DNA of 64,000 nucleotides from Bacillus sp. es.036. Its GTDB lineage: Bacteria; Bacillota; Bacilli; Bacillales; Guptibacillaceae. The stretch is taken from assembly GCF_002563635.1 (NCBI RefSeq), contig NZ_PDIZ01000001.1:2914001-2978000 (forward strand), in the 5' to 3' direction. Shown in pieces: positions 1 through 8,583 of this stretch (position 1 is its first letter; every line of letters begins with the position of its first letter). The notes under the pieces were generated by a model, which ran no database searches, was not told where the DNA came from, and saw nothing but the letters and a program-made list of their open reading frames with translations. The translations under genes were made by a program, and so were the position numbers.

Positions 1-664
1 TTTCGTCCCCAAAAAATTCAATGCGAATGCAGTGCTCATCACGCGATGCTGGGAAAATTTCTACAACGTCTCCTCGAACGCGAAATGTCCCGCGTGTAAA
101 ATTAATATCATTGCGTGCATATTGAATATCGACCATATCCCGCAGTAACTGATCGCGATCTTTCTCCATTCCTTTTCGAAGGGATAGCACTAAGCTCTTG
201 TATTCTTCTGGATTACCGAGACCATAAATACAAGAAACACTCGCTACGATAATAACATCATTTCGCTCAAATAAACTGGATGTTGCTGAGTGGCGAAGCT
301 TATCAATTTCATCATTAATACTTGCATCTTTTTCAATAAATGTATCGGATTGAGGTATGTAAGCTTCCGGCTGATAGTAATCATAATAGCTGACGAAGTA
401 TTCCACTGCATTATGTGGGAAGTACTCTTTAAATTCGCTATATAACTGTCCCGCCAGCGTTTTATTGTGCGCAATAATAAGGGTAGGTTTATTCACCTCT
501 TGAATCACGTTTGACATCGTAAACGTTTTACCAGTTCCGGTTGCACCAAGCAACGTTTGATGACGTTCATTTTGTTGAACACCTTTCACGAGCTTCTTGA
601 TTGCTTCTGGCTGGTCACCTTGAGGCTCATAATCCGATACCAACTCAAACTTTTTCTCCACCAT
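1..664 (-). CDS. uvrB: UvrABC excinuclease subunit B, N-terminal part (cut by window edge)
   Basis: UvrB is the damage-verifying, DNA-loading helicase-like subunit of nucleotide excision repair. About 221 N-terminal residues are visible, beginning [18 protein letters not shown]. The Walker A motif GATGTGKT lies near residue 40 and the beta-hairpin region with [10 protein letters not shown] follows. The ATG at 664-662 is preceded by GGAGG at good spacing. The gene continues beyond base 1. A LexA-like palindrome lies 70 bases upstream, consistent with SOS control. The family call is near certain from the motif order and from the csbA neighbour. Confidence 0.97.
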   Translation of the reverse strand, partial: MVEKKFELVSDYEPQGDQPEAIKKLVKGVQQNERHQTLLGATGTGKTFTMSNVIQEVNKPTLIIAHNKTLAGQLYSEFKEYFPHNAVEYFVSYYDYYQPEAYIPQSDTFIEKDASINDEIDKLRHSATSSLFERNDVIIVASVSCIYGLGNPEEYKSLVLSLRKGMEKDRDQLLRDMVDIQYARNDINFTRGTFRVRGDVVEIFPASRDEHCIRIEFFGDE

Positions 665-733
665 CTTCGCCTCCGTTCCTATCTTTCCTGTGATTTATTA
701 TAACACAGATGTTAGGCAAAACTTCAATTAAAG

Positions 734-747
734 CGAACTGACATTCG
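734..747. promoter_or_regulatory. LexA (DinR) box-like palindrome upstream of uvrB
   Basis: CGAACTGACATTCG matches the Bacillus SOS operator CGAAC-N4-GTTCG at nine of ten defined positions. On the minus strand a TGT-TATAAT extended -10 element (complement of 697-702) lies between it and the uvrB start, so the box would sit just upstream of the -35 region. uvrB is a classical LexA target. Occupancy is inferred. Confidence 0.7.
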
Positions 748-862
748 CGTTTTTTCACTAACTTTCTCTTGAGATGAAACTCCTGTATGCTGTTAAAGGT
801 GGACAGAGTGATTCAGCTTCTGTCTACTGTTTAACTAGCTTTACTAAAAAGGGGTTTTATCA

Positions 863-1735
863 TTGTTATTGCTGCTTTTATGGGCTTTACCAACAGGCTT
901 AGCCATTGGAGCGATCTCGGGATTTTTCGGGGTGGGCGGTGGATTTCTTCTTACGCCTATCCTTCTACTTCTTGGGTATTCGCCTTCAACCGCCATCACA
1001 ATCAGTTTACTTTACAGTATGAGTACATCGATTTCTGGAGCTTTAACCTATATACAAAGTAAGAAATTCATATTAAAAACTACACTATTTCTATCAATTA
1101 GTGGCATGATTGGAACTCAGCTCGCTAAGCCACTTGTCCTCTATCTCACTAAAGAAGGACTAGATGATGCGGCTATCTCCCTATTATATATCCTTCTTTT
1201 AGGGTATTTTTCAATATCCATGCTGTTCGAAGCTAACAAAAACGCTGAAAATAGAAGTACTACTACCTTTTCCCCTCTTGGACCAATTCTAATCGGCTTA
1301 CTAGGCGGATTTGTTTCTTCAATTCTTGGCGTTGGAGGTGGCTTCGTGATGGTACCGTTATTAATAAGTGTATTAGGTATACCAGCCCAACTAGCCGTTG
1401 GTACATCGCTTACGTCAATCTTCTTCATTGTATCGACAGGTTTTTTCTCTTACATACAAACGGTCTCGATCCCGATTACGCTTGCTACTATTCTTGTGAT
1501 TGGGGCATTAATTGGGGCGCGATTTGGCGCAAGCGTAACAGCTTCTTTTCCTGAAAAAATGATGAAGAAATTACTTGGCGTACTTTATTTTTTTACAATG
1601 ATTAGTATTGTATTAAAGCTACTTCACCAAACAATTCCTGGCCTCCTCATTCTTATCGGATACATTATGACGTTAATGGGTCTATTTCTTTACCAGTATT
1701 GGACGAAAAAGAAGCGCCTATTCTTTTTTGAATAG
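863..1735 (+). CDS. TauE/SafE family membrane permease (sulfite/anion exporter-like)
   Basis: A 290-residue polytopic membrane protein with the two-fold repeat typical of the TauE/SafE (DUF81) family. The glycine-rich motif GAISGFFGVGGGFLLTPILL near the N-terminus is echoed as GGFVSSILGVGGGFVMVPLL about 145 residues later. Members export sulfite, sulfoacetate or other small anions; the substrate here cannot be read. The start is a TTG with AAGGGG just upstream. It is an isolated plus-strand gene between uvrB and csbA, which are adjacent in B. subtilis, so it is an insertion relative to that order. Confidence 0.88.
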   Translation: MLLLLLWALPTGLAIGAISGFFGVGGGFLLTPILLLLGYSPSTAITISLLYSMSTSISGALTYIQSKKFILKTTLFLSISGMIGTQLAKPLVLYLTKEGLDDAAISLLYILLLGYFSISMLFEANKNAENRSTTTFSPLGPILIGLLGGFVSSILGVGGGFVMVPLLISVLGIPAQLAVGTSLTSIFFIVSTGFFSYIQTVSIPITLATILVIGALIGARFGASVTASFPEKMMKKLLGVLYFFTMISIVLKLLHQTIPGLLILIGYIMTLMGLFLYQYWTKKKRLFFFE

Positions 1736-1739
1736 ACGC
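1714..1739. terminator. Shared hairpin between convergent TauE-like gene and csbA
   Basis: GCGCCTATTC pairs with GAATAGACGC across a six-base T-rich loop, formed by the 3-prime ends of both converging genes. A run of T follows on the plus strand (CATTTTTTTC). It could terminate both transcripts. Confidence 0.6.
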
Positions 1740-1969
1740 TACTTCATTTTTTTCTTATTCTTTTTTTGGGTTTGCATCGAAAAATAAAAACCTACGAGCG
1801 AAGACAGTACGGTTAATAAAATAAGGTGAATGGGATGGTCAATACCACCGAATACAGCCCACATAAATAAAATGGTTAATCCAAAGCTAACGTATGTGTT
1901 ATATGTTACTCGTGTAAACACGACCATAATTATCGATGGAACTAATAAAGCAATTAATATTCCTTGCAT
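1739..1969 (-). CDS. csbA: CsbA family small membrane protein
   Basis: A 76-residue hydrophobic protein with about three membrane spans and a lysine-rich C-terminus (KKNKKKMK). It matches B. subtilis CsbA in length and in the VVFTRVTYN segment. csbA neighbours uvrB in B. subtilis, and the same pairing here is interrupted only by the TauE-like gene. CsbA belongs to the sigma-B general stress regulon in B. subtilis, but I found no GTTT-N14-GGGTAT promoter here. Its function is unknown. The ATG has AGGGGA ten bases upstream. Confidence 0.85.
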   Translation of the reverse strand: MQGILIALLVPSIIMVVFTRVTYNTYVSFGLTILFMWAVFGGIDHPIHLILLTVLSSLVGFYFSMQTQKKNKKKMK

Positions 1970-1999
1970 ATGGATGAGTTCCCCTCTCTCTAAACACTT

Positions 2000-2030
2000 C
2001 TCTCCCCATCTTACAACAAGATAGGGAGAG
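2000..2030. repeat. Inverted repeat upstream of csbA
   Basis: CTCTCCCCATCTT pairs with AAGATAGGGAGAG (one mismatch or bulge) around a short loop. It lies between the acyl-CoA thioesterase stop and csbA, has no clear U-run on either strand, and could be a weak terminator or an mRNA-stabilising hairpin. Confidence 0.5.
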
Positions 2031-2093
2031 AAAGCTATGATGAGTAAGGAATTCTCTCTTTTAACTCGATGAGGCTGATTCGCGTTTTAGTCT

Positions 2094-2648
2094 TTACACC
2101 CCAGTAAATTGAGTAGCATCCCACGGTTTTGGCGTTCCGAATTCACGCGCTAATTTTCGACTTTCGCCCTTTCTTCCTCTACGAAGTTCTTTACGTTCAG
2201 CAGCTGTTTCATTCAAGAATTTTTCTTCTTCCGTTTCAGGATAAACACCAGGTACTTCAACCGGGTTCCCTTCTTCATCAAGAGCAACAAATGTTAGAAG
2301 CGCTGTTGCACAAACATGACGTTCACCGGTGAACATTTTCTCCGCAATAGCTTTCACAAAAACTTCCATTGATGTTTTATGTGTCCACGTTACCATTGAT
2401 TCAAGACATACGATGTCTCCCTGGTGAATTGGGTGAAGAAAATCAACCGAATCGGTTGAAGCTGTCACACAAGGTCTTCTTGAATGACGAGTTGCTGAAA
2501 TAAGAGCAACATCATCAATAAACGCCATTAATTGACCTCCAAATAACGTTCCGTGAATATTCGTATGAGTTGGGTTAACGACTGTCGCTTTCGCCGTCCT
2601 AGACTCATTCGTTGACTTCATGTGGCTATTTTCTAATTCATTGTTCAT
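2094..2648 (-). CDS. Acyl-CoA thioesterase, hotdog fold (YkhA/YciA type)
   Basis: A 184-residue cytosolic thioesterase that would hydrolyse acyl-CoA to free acid and CoA. The hotdog signature is clear: NPTHTNIHGTLFGGQLMAFIDD near residue 25 (the N-x-x-G-T-x-F-G-G motif with catalytic Asp), then VDFLHPIHQGD. The C-terminal tail is long and charged (RKELRRGRKGESRKLAREFG), as in Bacillus YkhA relatives. I chose the ATG at 2648 because AAGGTG lies six bases before it; an upstream in-frame GTG overlaps that ribosome site. No operon partner is evident. Confidence 0.9.
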   Translation of the reverse strand: MNNELENSHMKSTNESRTAKATVVNPTHTNIHGTLFGGQLMAFIDDVALISATRHSRRPCVTASTDSVDFLHPIHQGDIVCLESMVTWTHKTSMEVFVKAIAEKMFTGERHVCATALLTFVALDEEGNPVEVPGVYPETEEEKFLNETAAERKELRRGRKGESRKLAREFGTPKPWDATQFTGV

Positions 2649-2721
2649 TCTAATCACCTTTTCTTTCTTTATAAAGCCGCTCTTTTTTTGAAAAAGATAA
2701 TTGGAAAAGACCGCTTTATGA

Positions 2722-3066
2722 CTAAATGACTTTGGTATTATATTTAAAGCATTTTTCGCTAATACGACTAATTGGGTATTCTGTAGATTCAGCTAACATC
2801 ATGAGAATGTTAAAAAGTGATGACTTTGAAATCGTAATCCCATAATGCTTTTCGAGTAAATCCGAGAGGTAAAGAGGTCCCATACCGACTTGAGACCGTT
2901 CCAAGATTTTCACGACTTCCTTTGTTGGGGCTTCTGTTACTACCGAAGTGCTGCCGTTCATTTGACTCATAATCGTTTCACGCTCTATTTCAAACTTTTG
3001 AAGCAACTTCATTTCTCTCGCATTGAGATCCATCAATTGTTGCTGTAGCTGAGTTTCTCCAGTCAT
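2722..3066 (-). CDS. Rok-like nucleoid-associated winged-helix protein
   Basis: A 114-residue protein. Its N-terminus, QLMDLNAREMKLLQKFEIER, aligns by eye with the oligomerisation helix of B. subtilis Rok (QLNEAEVKVIREYQIER), sharing L-N-x-x-E and I-E-R at the same spacing. A variable linker follows, then a C-terminal segment (about residues 50-114) that fits a winged helix, as in Rok and plasmid sRok. Rok binds AT-rich foreign DNA and represses comK and surface-product genes. The start is the ATG at 3066 with AAAGGAG nine bases upstream; the longer upstream reading frame has no ribosome site. It sits where swrA lies next to minJ in B. subtilis. The assignment rests on the N-terminal motif. 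Confidence 0.65.
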   Translation of the reverse strand: MTGETQLQQQLMDLNAREMKLLQKFEIERETIMSQMNGSTSVVTEAPTKEVVKILERSQVGMGPLYLSDLLEKHYGITISKSSLFNILMMLAESTEYPISRISEKCFKYNTKVI

Positions 3067-3277
3067 TGTGACATGCTCCTTTACGTTAAGAATGATCAAA
3101 TTGTAGCAAGTGATTTCTGAACAAACAAGACTGTCGAAATCGGTGTAAACGCAACCATGCAGGTGTTCAGTCGATTCTGACTCTTCCATATATTTCTTGA
3201 ATAGACCCTATAACAAAATGGCATAGTTAATCAGACTTTTTTTCAAAAAGGAGGTTTAGCTTACGTTTTGCAGAAAA

Positions 3278-3309
3278 AAAAAGAAGAAGGCAGATGCCTT
3301 CTTCTTTTT
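3278..3309 (-). terminator. Rho-independent terminator after minJ
   Basis: A perfect 15-base-pair stem: AAAAAGAAGAAGGCA, two-base loop, TGCCTTCTTCTTTTT. It lies immediately downstream of the minJ stop and its outer arms give the U-run. Confidence 0.9.
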
Positions 3310-3318
3310 CAATCAATG

Positions 3319-4509
3319 TTATTGAGCTTCTTCCTGATCCTCAAAGCGATTTTCTTTTACGAACAATAAACCAAGTTCATGATGCGTATTGTTATAAAGT
3401 GCTTTTTGTTCGAACCTTATCTCTCCATTAATGTCGAGAACCTCTAATTTACAAAAAGCGGCATTCCGTTGAAGTGCTGTATAAAAGTCGACGCCTTTCC
3501 CTAATGAAAGACCATTTACTTTTGAAATCACTTCACCAACCTGTAAACTCATTTGATCGGCTGGAGACCCAGGAAGGATTCCTAAAATGACTAATCCTTC
3601 ATTTCGCTCATTAAAATAGGCGGGCTTGTTTTTACCACGATGAAGAAGTAATATGCCAGCTCGTCCTACCATGACTAAGCCAATCGCAGTTAAAGCGACC
3701 CACTCGTTGTCCAGAAAATAACTGATCATACCAAGGATCACCGTTCCAGCGCCAAGAAGAGCAACTTGTCTACCGTTAGTTTTCATTTCAGGAAGCGGTA
3801 GCGCATGGTGAATAAGTTTTCGAAAACCAATTGGGAACGGAAGGAGAAGAAAGGCATAGGTCTCGTTACCGAAATCCAGAAGCGGCCACCAAGAAAGAGA
3901 TTCAACATTACCTACCGGAAGAAAAAGAAACAATGGTAAAAGCCATAATCTCTGCATTTCATGTGATCCTACAATCTTACCACGCTTACTTTCAACAAGT
4001 CTTGGAGATGTCTGCTTCCCGGCGTTCGTAGCAATTAAGTACCCTTCGATAAAGACTAGAAGCCCAACTAAAAGGGCGAGCGCTACAAGAGAAACAGACC
4101 CAATCCCTTCTTGCATCCTATTCAGGGTGCTGTTACCAAGATCACGTGGCGTATAAAACAACGCCGCAAAAACCGGAAGAATCATAACAAAAGCTGGAGA
4201 CAAAAACCGAATTTGTCCTGTTATTAAAAGTAACAATGCAGCGATGCTCATGGCGATCGTCGTACTGAAAGGAACTGTTAGACCTAAGAAAAGATTAAGG
4301 ATGAAAAATGCAGCTCCAATGATTAAACAAGGTACAACAGCAAACACGACGTCATCCAGCACATCGTGCACTCTCGTATGAAAATCTCTGCGGTCACGTT
4401 TCACTCGTGACCTCCCAAGAAAAAATGCTCCGATGATTGTGATATACGTGAGGGGATGTAGAAAAAAGCTTATTATCCCTTTAAGTATAGATAGGCCAAA
4501 AGTGTCCAT
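3319..4509 (-). CDS. minJ: Division-site topological determinant MinJ
   Basis: A 396-residue polytopic membrane protein with a C-terminal PDZ domain (about residues 305-380, GLVILGILPGSPADQMSLQVG). The N-terminus FFLHPLTYI and the RRDFHTRVHDVLDDV segment match MinJ (YvjD). MinJ bridges DivIVA and MinD at poles and septa and is needed for correct division-site choice. In B. subtilis it is also next to ctpB. The length (396) is nearly identical to B. subtilis MinJ. The ATG has GGAGG upstream. A terminator after ctpB separates the two genes, so minJ probably has its own promoter at 4510-4600. Confidence 0.92.
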   Translation of the reverse strand: MDTFGLSILKGIISFFLHPLTYITIIGAFFLGRSRVKRDRRDFHTRVHDVLDDVVFAVVPCLIIGAAFFILNLFLGLTVPFSTTIAMSIAALLLLITGQIRFLSPAFVMILPVFAALFYTPRDLGNSTLNRMQEGIGSVSLVALALLVGLLVFIEGYLIATNAGKQTSPRLVESKRGKIVGSHEMQRLWLLPLFLFLPVGNVESLSWWPLLDFGNETYAFLLLPFPIGFRKLIHHALPLPEMKTNGRQVALLGAGTVILGMISYFLDNEWVALTAIGLVMVGRAGILLLHRGKNKPAYFNERNEGLVILGILPGSPADQMSLQVGEVISKVNGLSLGKGVDFYTALQRNAAFCKLEVLDINGEIRFEQKALYNNTHHELGLLFVKENRFEDQEEAQ

Positions 4510-4602
4510 TTAGTAATCCTCCATGCGTAAGTTCCTATTTATCTAGAAGTCATAAATCAATATGCAGAGCAAAGCGACTGCAAACCGAGAAATTCGAAAA
4601 AA

Positions 4603-4626
4603 ATTCCGCAGGTTTTCCTGCGGAAT
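4603..4626 (-). terminator. Terminator after ctpB
   Basis: ATTCCGCAGG-TTTT-CCTGCGGAAT is a perfect 10-base-pair stem, followed on the minus strand by TTTTTTTCG. Confidence 0.9.
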
Positions 4627-4661
4627 AGCTTCGACATCAACCGTTCAATTCCTTCTTACGA

Positions 4662-6107
4662 TTATTTCGTAAGAAGCTCAACTGCTGTTTCGAGCTGCAC
4701 ATCGTTATCAGGATTGCGAATGGAATCAATAATATTCTCCTGAAGTTTTTGAGCCGTCTTTTCGTCTATTTTACCCGATACATTTATATCGTTCGAACGT
4801 TGAAAAGCTTTTACAGCTGTAACTGTTTTATCACTGAAGTATCCATCTGTTCGACCTGGTTCAAACCCAAGTCCTTTTAACATCACTTGAGCAGATTCCA
4901 CTTGTTCATTGTTCTGATCAAACGATAGTGTTTTTTCAGAAGATAATGGATTAACATAGAAGTAATCAGGCTGTTTCGCCTCAACTGTAGGCTCAATTCC
5001 TTCTTTATGAATCCAATTACCATCAGGCGTTAACCATTTAAACATCGTTAATTTAATGTTGCTACCATCTCCAAGGTCGACCGTCGATTGAACCGTTCCT
5101 TTACCAAATGAAGACTCACCGACCAAATCATAGCCACCCGCTTCTTTCAGCGCACCAGCAAGTATTTCAGCAGCTGAAGCACTACCACGATCAATAAGTC
5201 CTACGATTGGATAGTCTTTTTTCTCTTCAAGAGAAGAAACAGATCCCTGCTTCTCACCCTCTCGATCTTCTATTTGAACATATGGTTTATCATTCGGAAT
5301 AAGCTCCTCAGCCATATCCGAAACGACATTCAAAAGACCACCCGGATTATTTCGAACATCCAGGACAAGACCGTCGATTCCCTGATCTTCGAGCTTTTCT
5401 AATTCTTTAGAGAAACTTTTAGCAGTATCTTCTGAAAAGGACGTTACTTGTAACACACCGATTGTCTTACCATTTTCTTTGATGGTGTCCGCATGGACTG
5501 TTTCGATTGGAATTTCGTCACGAGTCACTTCCACCGTCATCACTTCTGAAGCCCCAGGACGTAGAACACCAAGTGTAACGACCGTTCCTTTTTCACCACG
5601 TATTTTTAAAACAGCATCATATAAATCCAGTCCTTCAGTGCTTTCGCCATCAATTGTCATAATTTTATCGTTTGGACGAAGACCTGCTTTTTCTGCTGGA
5701 GAGTCCTTATAAGGGGATACAATGGTGACTCTTCCATCCGTCATATTCACTTCTGCTCCAATTCCTTCAAAAGAGGAACCAAGCGATTGACTAAATTGCT
5801 CAGCTGTCTTTGGATCCATATAAACAGAATAAGGATCTTCTAGCGTATCCACCATTCCTTTAATGGCCCCATCTAACAGATCTTTCTGATCAATATCGCT
5901 CACATAGCGATCTTTAATCAACTCATAAGCTTTATTAATTTTCTTTAGCTCTTCTGACTCTATTTCATTTCCTGATCCAAGCGTTAAAGATTTGGCGCTT
6001 CCTTCAGGCTCGTCCTGAAATAGCGTAAAGGCTGCATATGTACCACCTGAACCGATAACCAGGGCGATCAAGACAAGTAAAGCCACAACTTTCCCCTGTA
6101 TATTCAT
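4662..6107 (-). CDS. ctpB: C-terminal processing protease CtpB (S41)
   Basis: A 481-residue membrane-anchored serine protease that in B. subtilis cleaves SpoIVFA to trigger sigma-K activation during sporulation. Seen in order: an N-terminal membrane anchor (GKVVALLVLIALVIG), a PDZ domain (about 100-190), the S41 protease core with DRGSASAAE and SSFGKGTVQ, and a C-terminal peptidoglycan-binding type 1 domain (VMLKGLGFEPGRTDGYF). The spacing Ser-25-Lys-4-Gln fits the CtpB Ser/Lys/Gln triad (Ser311, Lys336, Gln340 from the ATG). I use the ATG at 6107, which has AGAGGTG ahead; a GTG three codons upstream has no good ribosome site. It is flanked by terminators on both sides. Confidence 0.94.
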   Translation of the reverse strand: MNIQGKVVALLVLIALVIGSGGTYAAFTLFQDEPEGSAKSLTLGSGNEIESEELKKINKAYELIKDRYVSDIDQKDLLDGAIKGMVDTLEDPYSVYMDPKTAEQFSQSLGSSFEGIGAEVNMTDGRVTIVSPYKDSPAEKAGLRPNDKIMTIDGESTEGLDLYDAVLKIRGEKGTVVTLGVLRPGASEVMTVEVTRDEIPIETVHADTIKENGKTIGVLQVTSFSEDTAKSFSKELEKLEDQGIDGLVLDVRNNPGGLLNVVSDMAEELIPNDKPYVQIEDREGEKQGSVSSLEEKKDYPIVGLIDRGSASAAEILAGALKEAGGYDLVGESSFGKGTVQSTVDLGDGSNIKLTMFKWLTPDGNWIHKEGIEPTVEAKQPDYFYVNPLSSEKTLSFDQNNEQVESAQVMLKGLGFEPGRTDGYFSDKTVTAVKAFQRSNDINVSGKIDEKTAQKLQENIIDSIRNPDNDVQLETAVELLTK

Positions 6108-6133
6108 TGTACTCACCTCTTCTGATTTGAAGG

Positions 6134-6168
6134 AAAAGGCACCCCATCATAACGATGCGATGCCTTTT
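6134..6168 (-). terminator. Terminator after the ftsE-ftsX-M23 operon
   Basis: AAAAGGCA pairs with TGCCTTTT, with an inner ATC/GAT pairing, between the M23 hydrolase stop and the ctpB start. It closes the ftsEX operon. Confidence 0.75.
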
Positions 6169-6262
6169 CATCTTATTGTACTATATGATTCAGTTGTTTT
6201 CATTATGTTTCCATCTCAGAATGTGAGGGGGAAAGAAAAATGGATAAAACAAGATAATCAGT

Positions 6263-7636
6263 TTAGCGAATGTAGTTCATTGGGTCAACGGCATTTGACT
6301 TACTAGAATTCCATGAACCTTTGTGAATTTCAAAGTGTAAATGTTGTCCAGTAGAATGTCCGGAGTTACCCATTGTACCAAGATATGTTCCCTGACTTAC
6401 AGATTGACCAGTCGATACGGCACGATTTTGCATATGAGCGTAAACAGTCGTGTACATTTGTCCGTTAATGCTATGTGTAATGAACACTACATTACCGTAT
6501 GAATCTGAGTGATAAGATCTCAAGACAGTTCCATCTGCCGCAGCTGAGACTGGATTTTGACCACCTTGTGCAATATCAATTCCTGCATGATAAGTGCCCC
6601 AACGTTGTCCTAGTCCAGATGTAATTGGACCTGCAGCAGGCTTAATGAATGATGCGTTACTTGATGGTGCTGGTGCCGGTTCTGGTGCTGGTGTTGGCGC
6701 CGGTGCAGAGTTAGAACTGCTTGAGTTACTTGAACTGCTGGAATTACTTGAGCTTGAAGCAGCTTCTTTTTTAGCTTTTGCAGCGGCCGCTGCTTCTGCT
6801 TCAGCCTTTTCTTTTGCCGCTTTAGCAGCTGCTTTACGTTCTTCTTCAGCTTTACGAGCTGCTTCTTCAGCACGTTTGATTTCTTGTTTCACAGCTGTTT
6901 CTTGGGCAGAAAGAATTTCAGCCGTTTCATTTAAGTCCATCATGTGGTTATGAAGTTCGCCTTCTTCTTCTTCAAGCGACTTCATAAGCTTATCTTTTTG
7001 TGCTTTTTTAGAATCAAGCTCTGCTTTAAGATCCTCAAGCTCTGCTTTATTTTCTTCAAGAGAAGCTAACTTATCTTCCACTTGAGCTTTCTTTTCTTCA
7101 ACGGCTTCCTTGTCTGCTTTATGCTCTTCAAGAATTTTCTTATCTTGATCTGCAATCGTATTTAGAGCAAGAACGCGCTCTACTAAATCACTGAAATCTG
7201 TTGCTCCAAGAAGCACTTCCATATAGTCAACCGTTCCGCCACCGTTTTGTTGCATGGAACGAACGCGGTCTTTCAGAAGTTTATCACGTTCAGCAATACG
7301 TTCTTCCAATGCTTTAATTTCCTCTTTTAATTGATCAATTTCAGTATTTGTATCTTTAATCTCTTGCTCTTTCGCTGAGATTTTCTCGTCAGTTTCAGCG
7401 ACTTCTTTGTTAAGCTTCTCAATTTCCGCTTGAACGTCTTCTTGCTCTGCTTTTACATCAGCAAGTTCAGATTCCTTTTTCTGCAACTCTTTTTCATTTG
7501 ACGACTGCTTTTCTTTAACATTATTAAGTTGATCATCGAGATTTTCCGCACTAGCTGTTTGTGGAAGTGCAGCAGTTGATAGTCCACTTAATCCTAGCGT
7601 TATTGTTAGAGCTGTTGCCATTATTTTATGCTTCAA
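6263..7636 (-). CDS. Coiled-coil M23 peptidoglycan hydrolase, probable FtsEX partner
   Basis: A 457-residue exported protein. After a signal peptide ending near QTASA, a long coiled coil (about residues 30-285, rich in Glu and Lys) resembles the N-terminus of CwlO/EnvC. A Ser/Asn then Pro/Ala-rich linker leads to a C-terminal LytM/M23 metallopeptidase with both zinc motifs: HAGIDI (HxxxD) and HLHFEI (HxH). The enzyme should cut peptide cross-links in peptidoglycan. It lies 54 bases after ftsX in the same operon, so ATP-driven FtsEX activation is likely. The start is TTG at 7636, eight bases after GGGGGAGG; the in-frame TTG six codons upstream lacks a site. Confidence 0.92.
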   Translation of the reverse strand: MKHKIMATALTITLGLSGLSTAALPQTASAENLDDQLNNVKEKQSSNEKELQKKESELADVKAEQEDVQAEIEKLNKEVAETDEKISAKEQEIKDTNTEIDQLKEEIKALEERIAERDKLLKDRVRSMQQNGGGTVDYMEVLLGATDFSDLVERVLALNTIADQDKKILEEHKADKEAVEEKKAQVEDKLASLEENKAELEDLKAELDSKKAQKDKLMKSLEEEEGELHNHMMDLNETAEILSAQETAVKQEIKRAEEAARKAEEERKAAAKAAKEKAEAEAAAAAKAKKEAASSSSNSSSSSNSSSSNSAPAPTPAPEPAPAPSSNASFIKPAAGPITSGLGQRWGTYHAGIDIAQGGQNPVSAAADGTVLRSYHSDSYGNVVFITHSINGQMYTTVYAHMQNRAVSTGQSVSQGTYLGTMGNSGHSTGQHLHFEIHKGSWNSSKSNAVDPMNYIR

Positions 7637-7689
7637 TCTTTGTTCCTCCCCCAAAATAGATCAATCTATTTATCTGTTACTCTTTTCAT

Positions 7690-8583
7690 TTAAACTTTTA
7701 AGAATTTACGCATTGACGTAAGACTTCCCCACACGCCGATTATGACACCTAGGACAATTAACAACCCAGATAGCTGATATACAAACGGTGTTACCGGTAG
7801 TAAATCGATAAATAAAGTCGGAAAACGATTCGCTATTAACTCAATTAAATAGTAATACCCATAGATTAAAATGCCTATTGGGATAATTGAACCGAAGATC
7901 CCGATTAAAATACCTTCTACCAGAAACGGCCAGCGTATGAACCAATTGGTAGCCCCTACTAGTTTCATAATTTCAATTTCATGACTTCTGGCAACAATTG
8001 TTAGTTTAATTGTGTTAGAAATGAGGAACATGGCTGTAAATAGTAATCCAACGACAAGCGCTAGTCCAACATTTCGTGCAATTTCAAGTACTTTAAATAG
8101 TCGAGTAACCGTGTCTTCAGCAAATTCAACGTCTTGTACATTATCTAGCTGTTGAATTTGTTCTGCCACATCATTGACGTCTTGAGGATCTGTGGTTTTG
8201 ACTAAGAATGCATCGCTTAGAGGATTTTCATCTTTTAGCGATTCAAATACTTCCCCATTATCTCCGAGGTTGTCAATTAAATTATCCAATCCTTCTTCTT
8301 TGGATTGAAAGGTTACCGATTCAACTCCCGAAATGTTTTCGATCCTCGTCTTTAGTTCATCCTGCTGGTCTTGCTTCGCAGTTAAATCAATGAACGCACT
8401 GATTTCGACATCGCTTTCGAGTTGATCTCCAAATGCATTTAAATTTAGAAGCAGCGCGAGACATACCCCAACGAGAAGGAGCGTAACGGTCACTGCAGAA
8501 ATAGAAGCGAAAGTCATCCAGCCATTTCGTCCAAGGTTCTTAAAACCTTCTTTTCCGTGTCGACCAAACGTTTTAATTTTCAT
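7690..8583 (-). CDS. ftsX: Cell-division ABC-type permease FtsX
   Basis: A 297-residue membrane protein with four spans: one near residue 25, an extracellular domain of about 140 residues (DVEISAFIDL onwards), then three C-terminal spans. With FtsE it transmits ATP hydrolysis to an extracellular peptidoglycan hydrolase, here most likely the M23 protein next in the operon. The ATG at 8583 follows AGAGGTG and gives the family N-terminus MKIKTFGRHGKEGFKNLGRN. It overlaps ftsE by 11 bases, implying translational coupling. Confidence 0.95.
   Translation of the reverse strand: MKIKTFGRHGKEGFKNLGRNGWMTFASISAVTVTLLLVGVCLALLLNLNAFGDQLESDVEISAFIDLTAKQDQQDELKTRIENISGVESVTFQSKEEGLDNLIDNLGDNGEVFESLKDENPLSDAFLVKTTDPQDVNDVAEQIQQLDNVQDVEFAEDTVTRLFKVLEIARNVGLALVVGLLFTAMFLISNTIKLTIVARSHEIEIMKLVGATNWFIRWPFLVEGILIGIFGSIIPIGILIYGYYYLIELIANRFPTLFIDLLPVTPFVYQLSGLLIVLGVIIGVWGSLTSMRKFLKV

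Noticed and set aside
244-474. 76-codon minus-strand frame
   Set aside because: Alternative frame inside uvrB, no ribosome site and no protein-like composition.
3132-3138. TGTCGAA heptamers resembling Spo0A boxes (also near 39752 and 44799)
   Set aside because: A seven-base motif is expected several times by chance in 64 kb of both strands, and none is paired or placed at a clear promoter.
3245-3275. AAAGGAGG ribosome-site-like sequence on the plus strand
   Set aside because: No start codon with an open frame follows; it runs into the minJ terminator.
6594-6953. Plus-strand frame rich in Leu-Glu and Ala
   Set aside because: Mirror of the low-complexity Ser/Asn and Pro/Ala linker and coiled coil of the M23 hydrolase.
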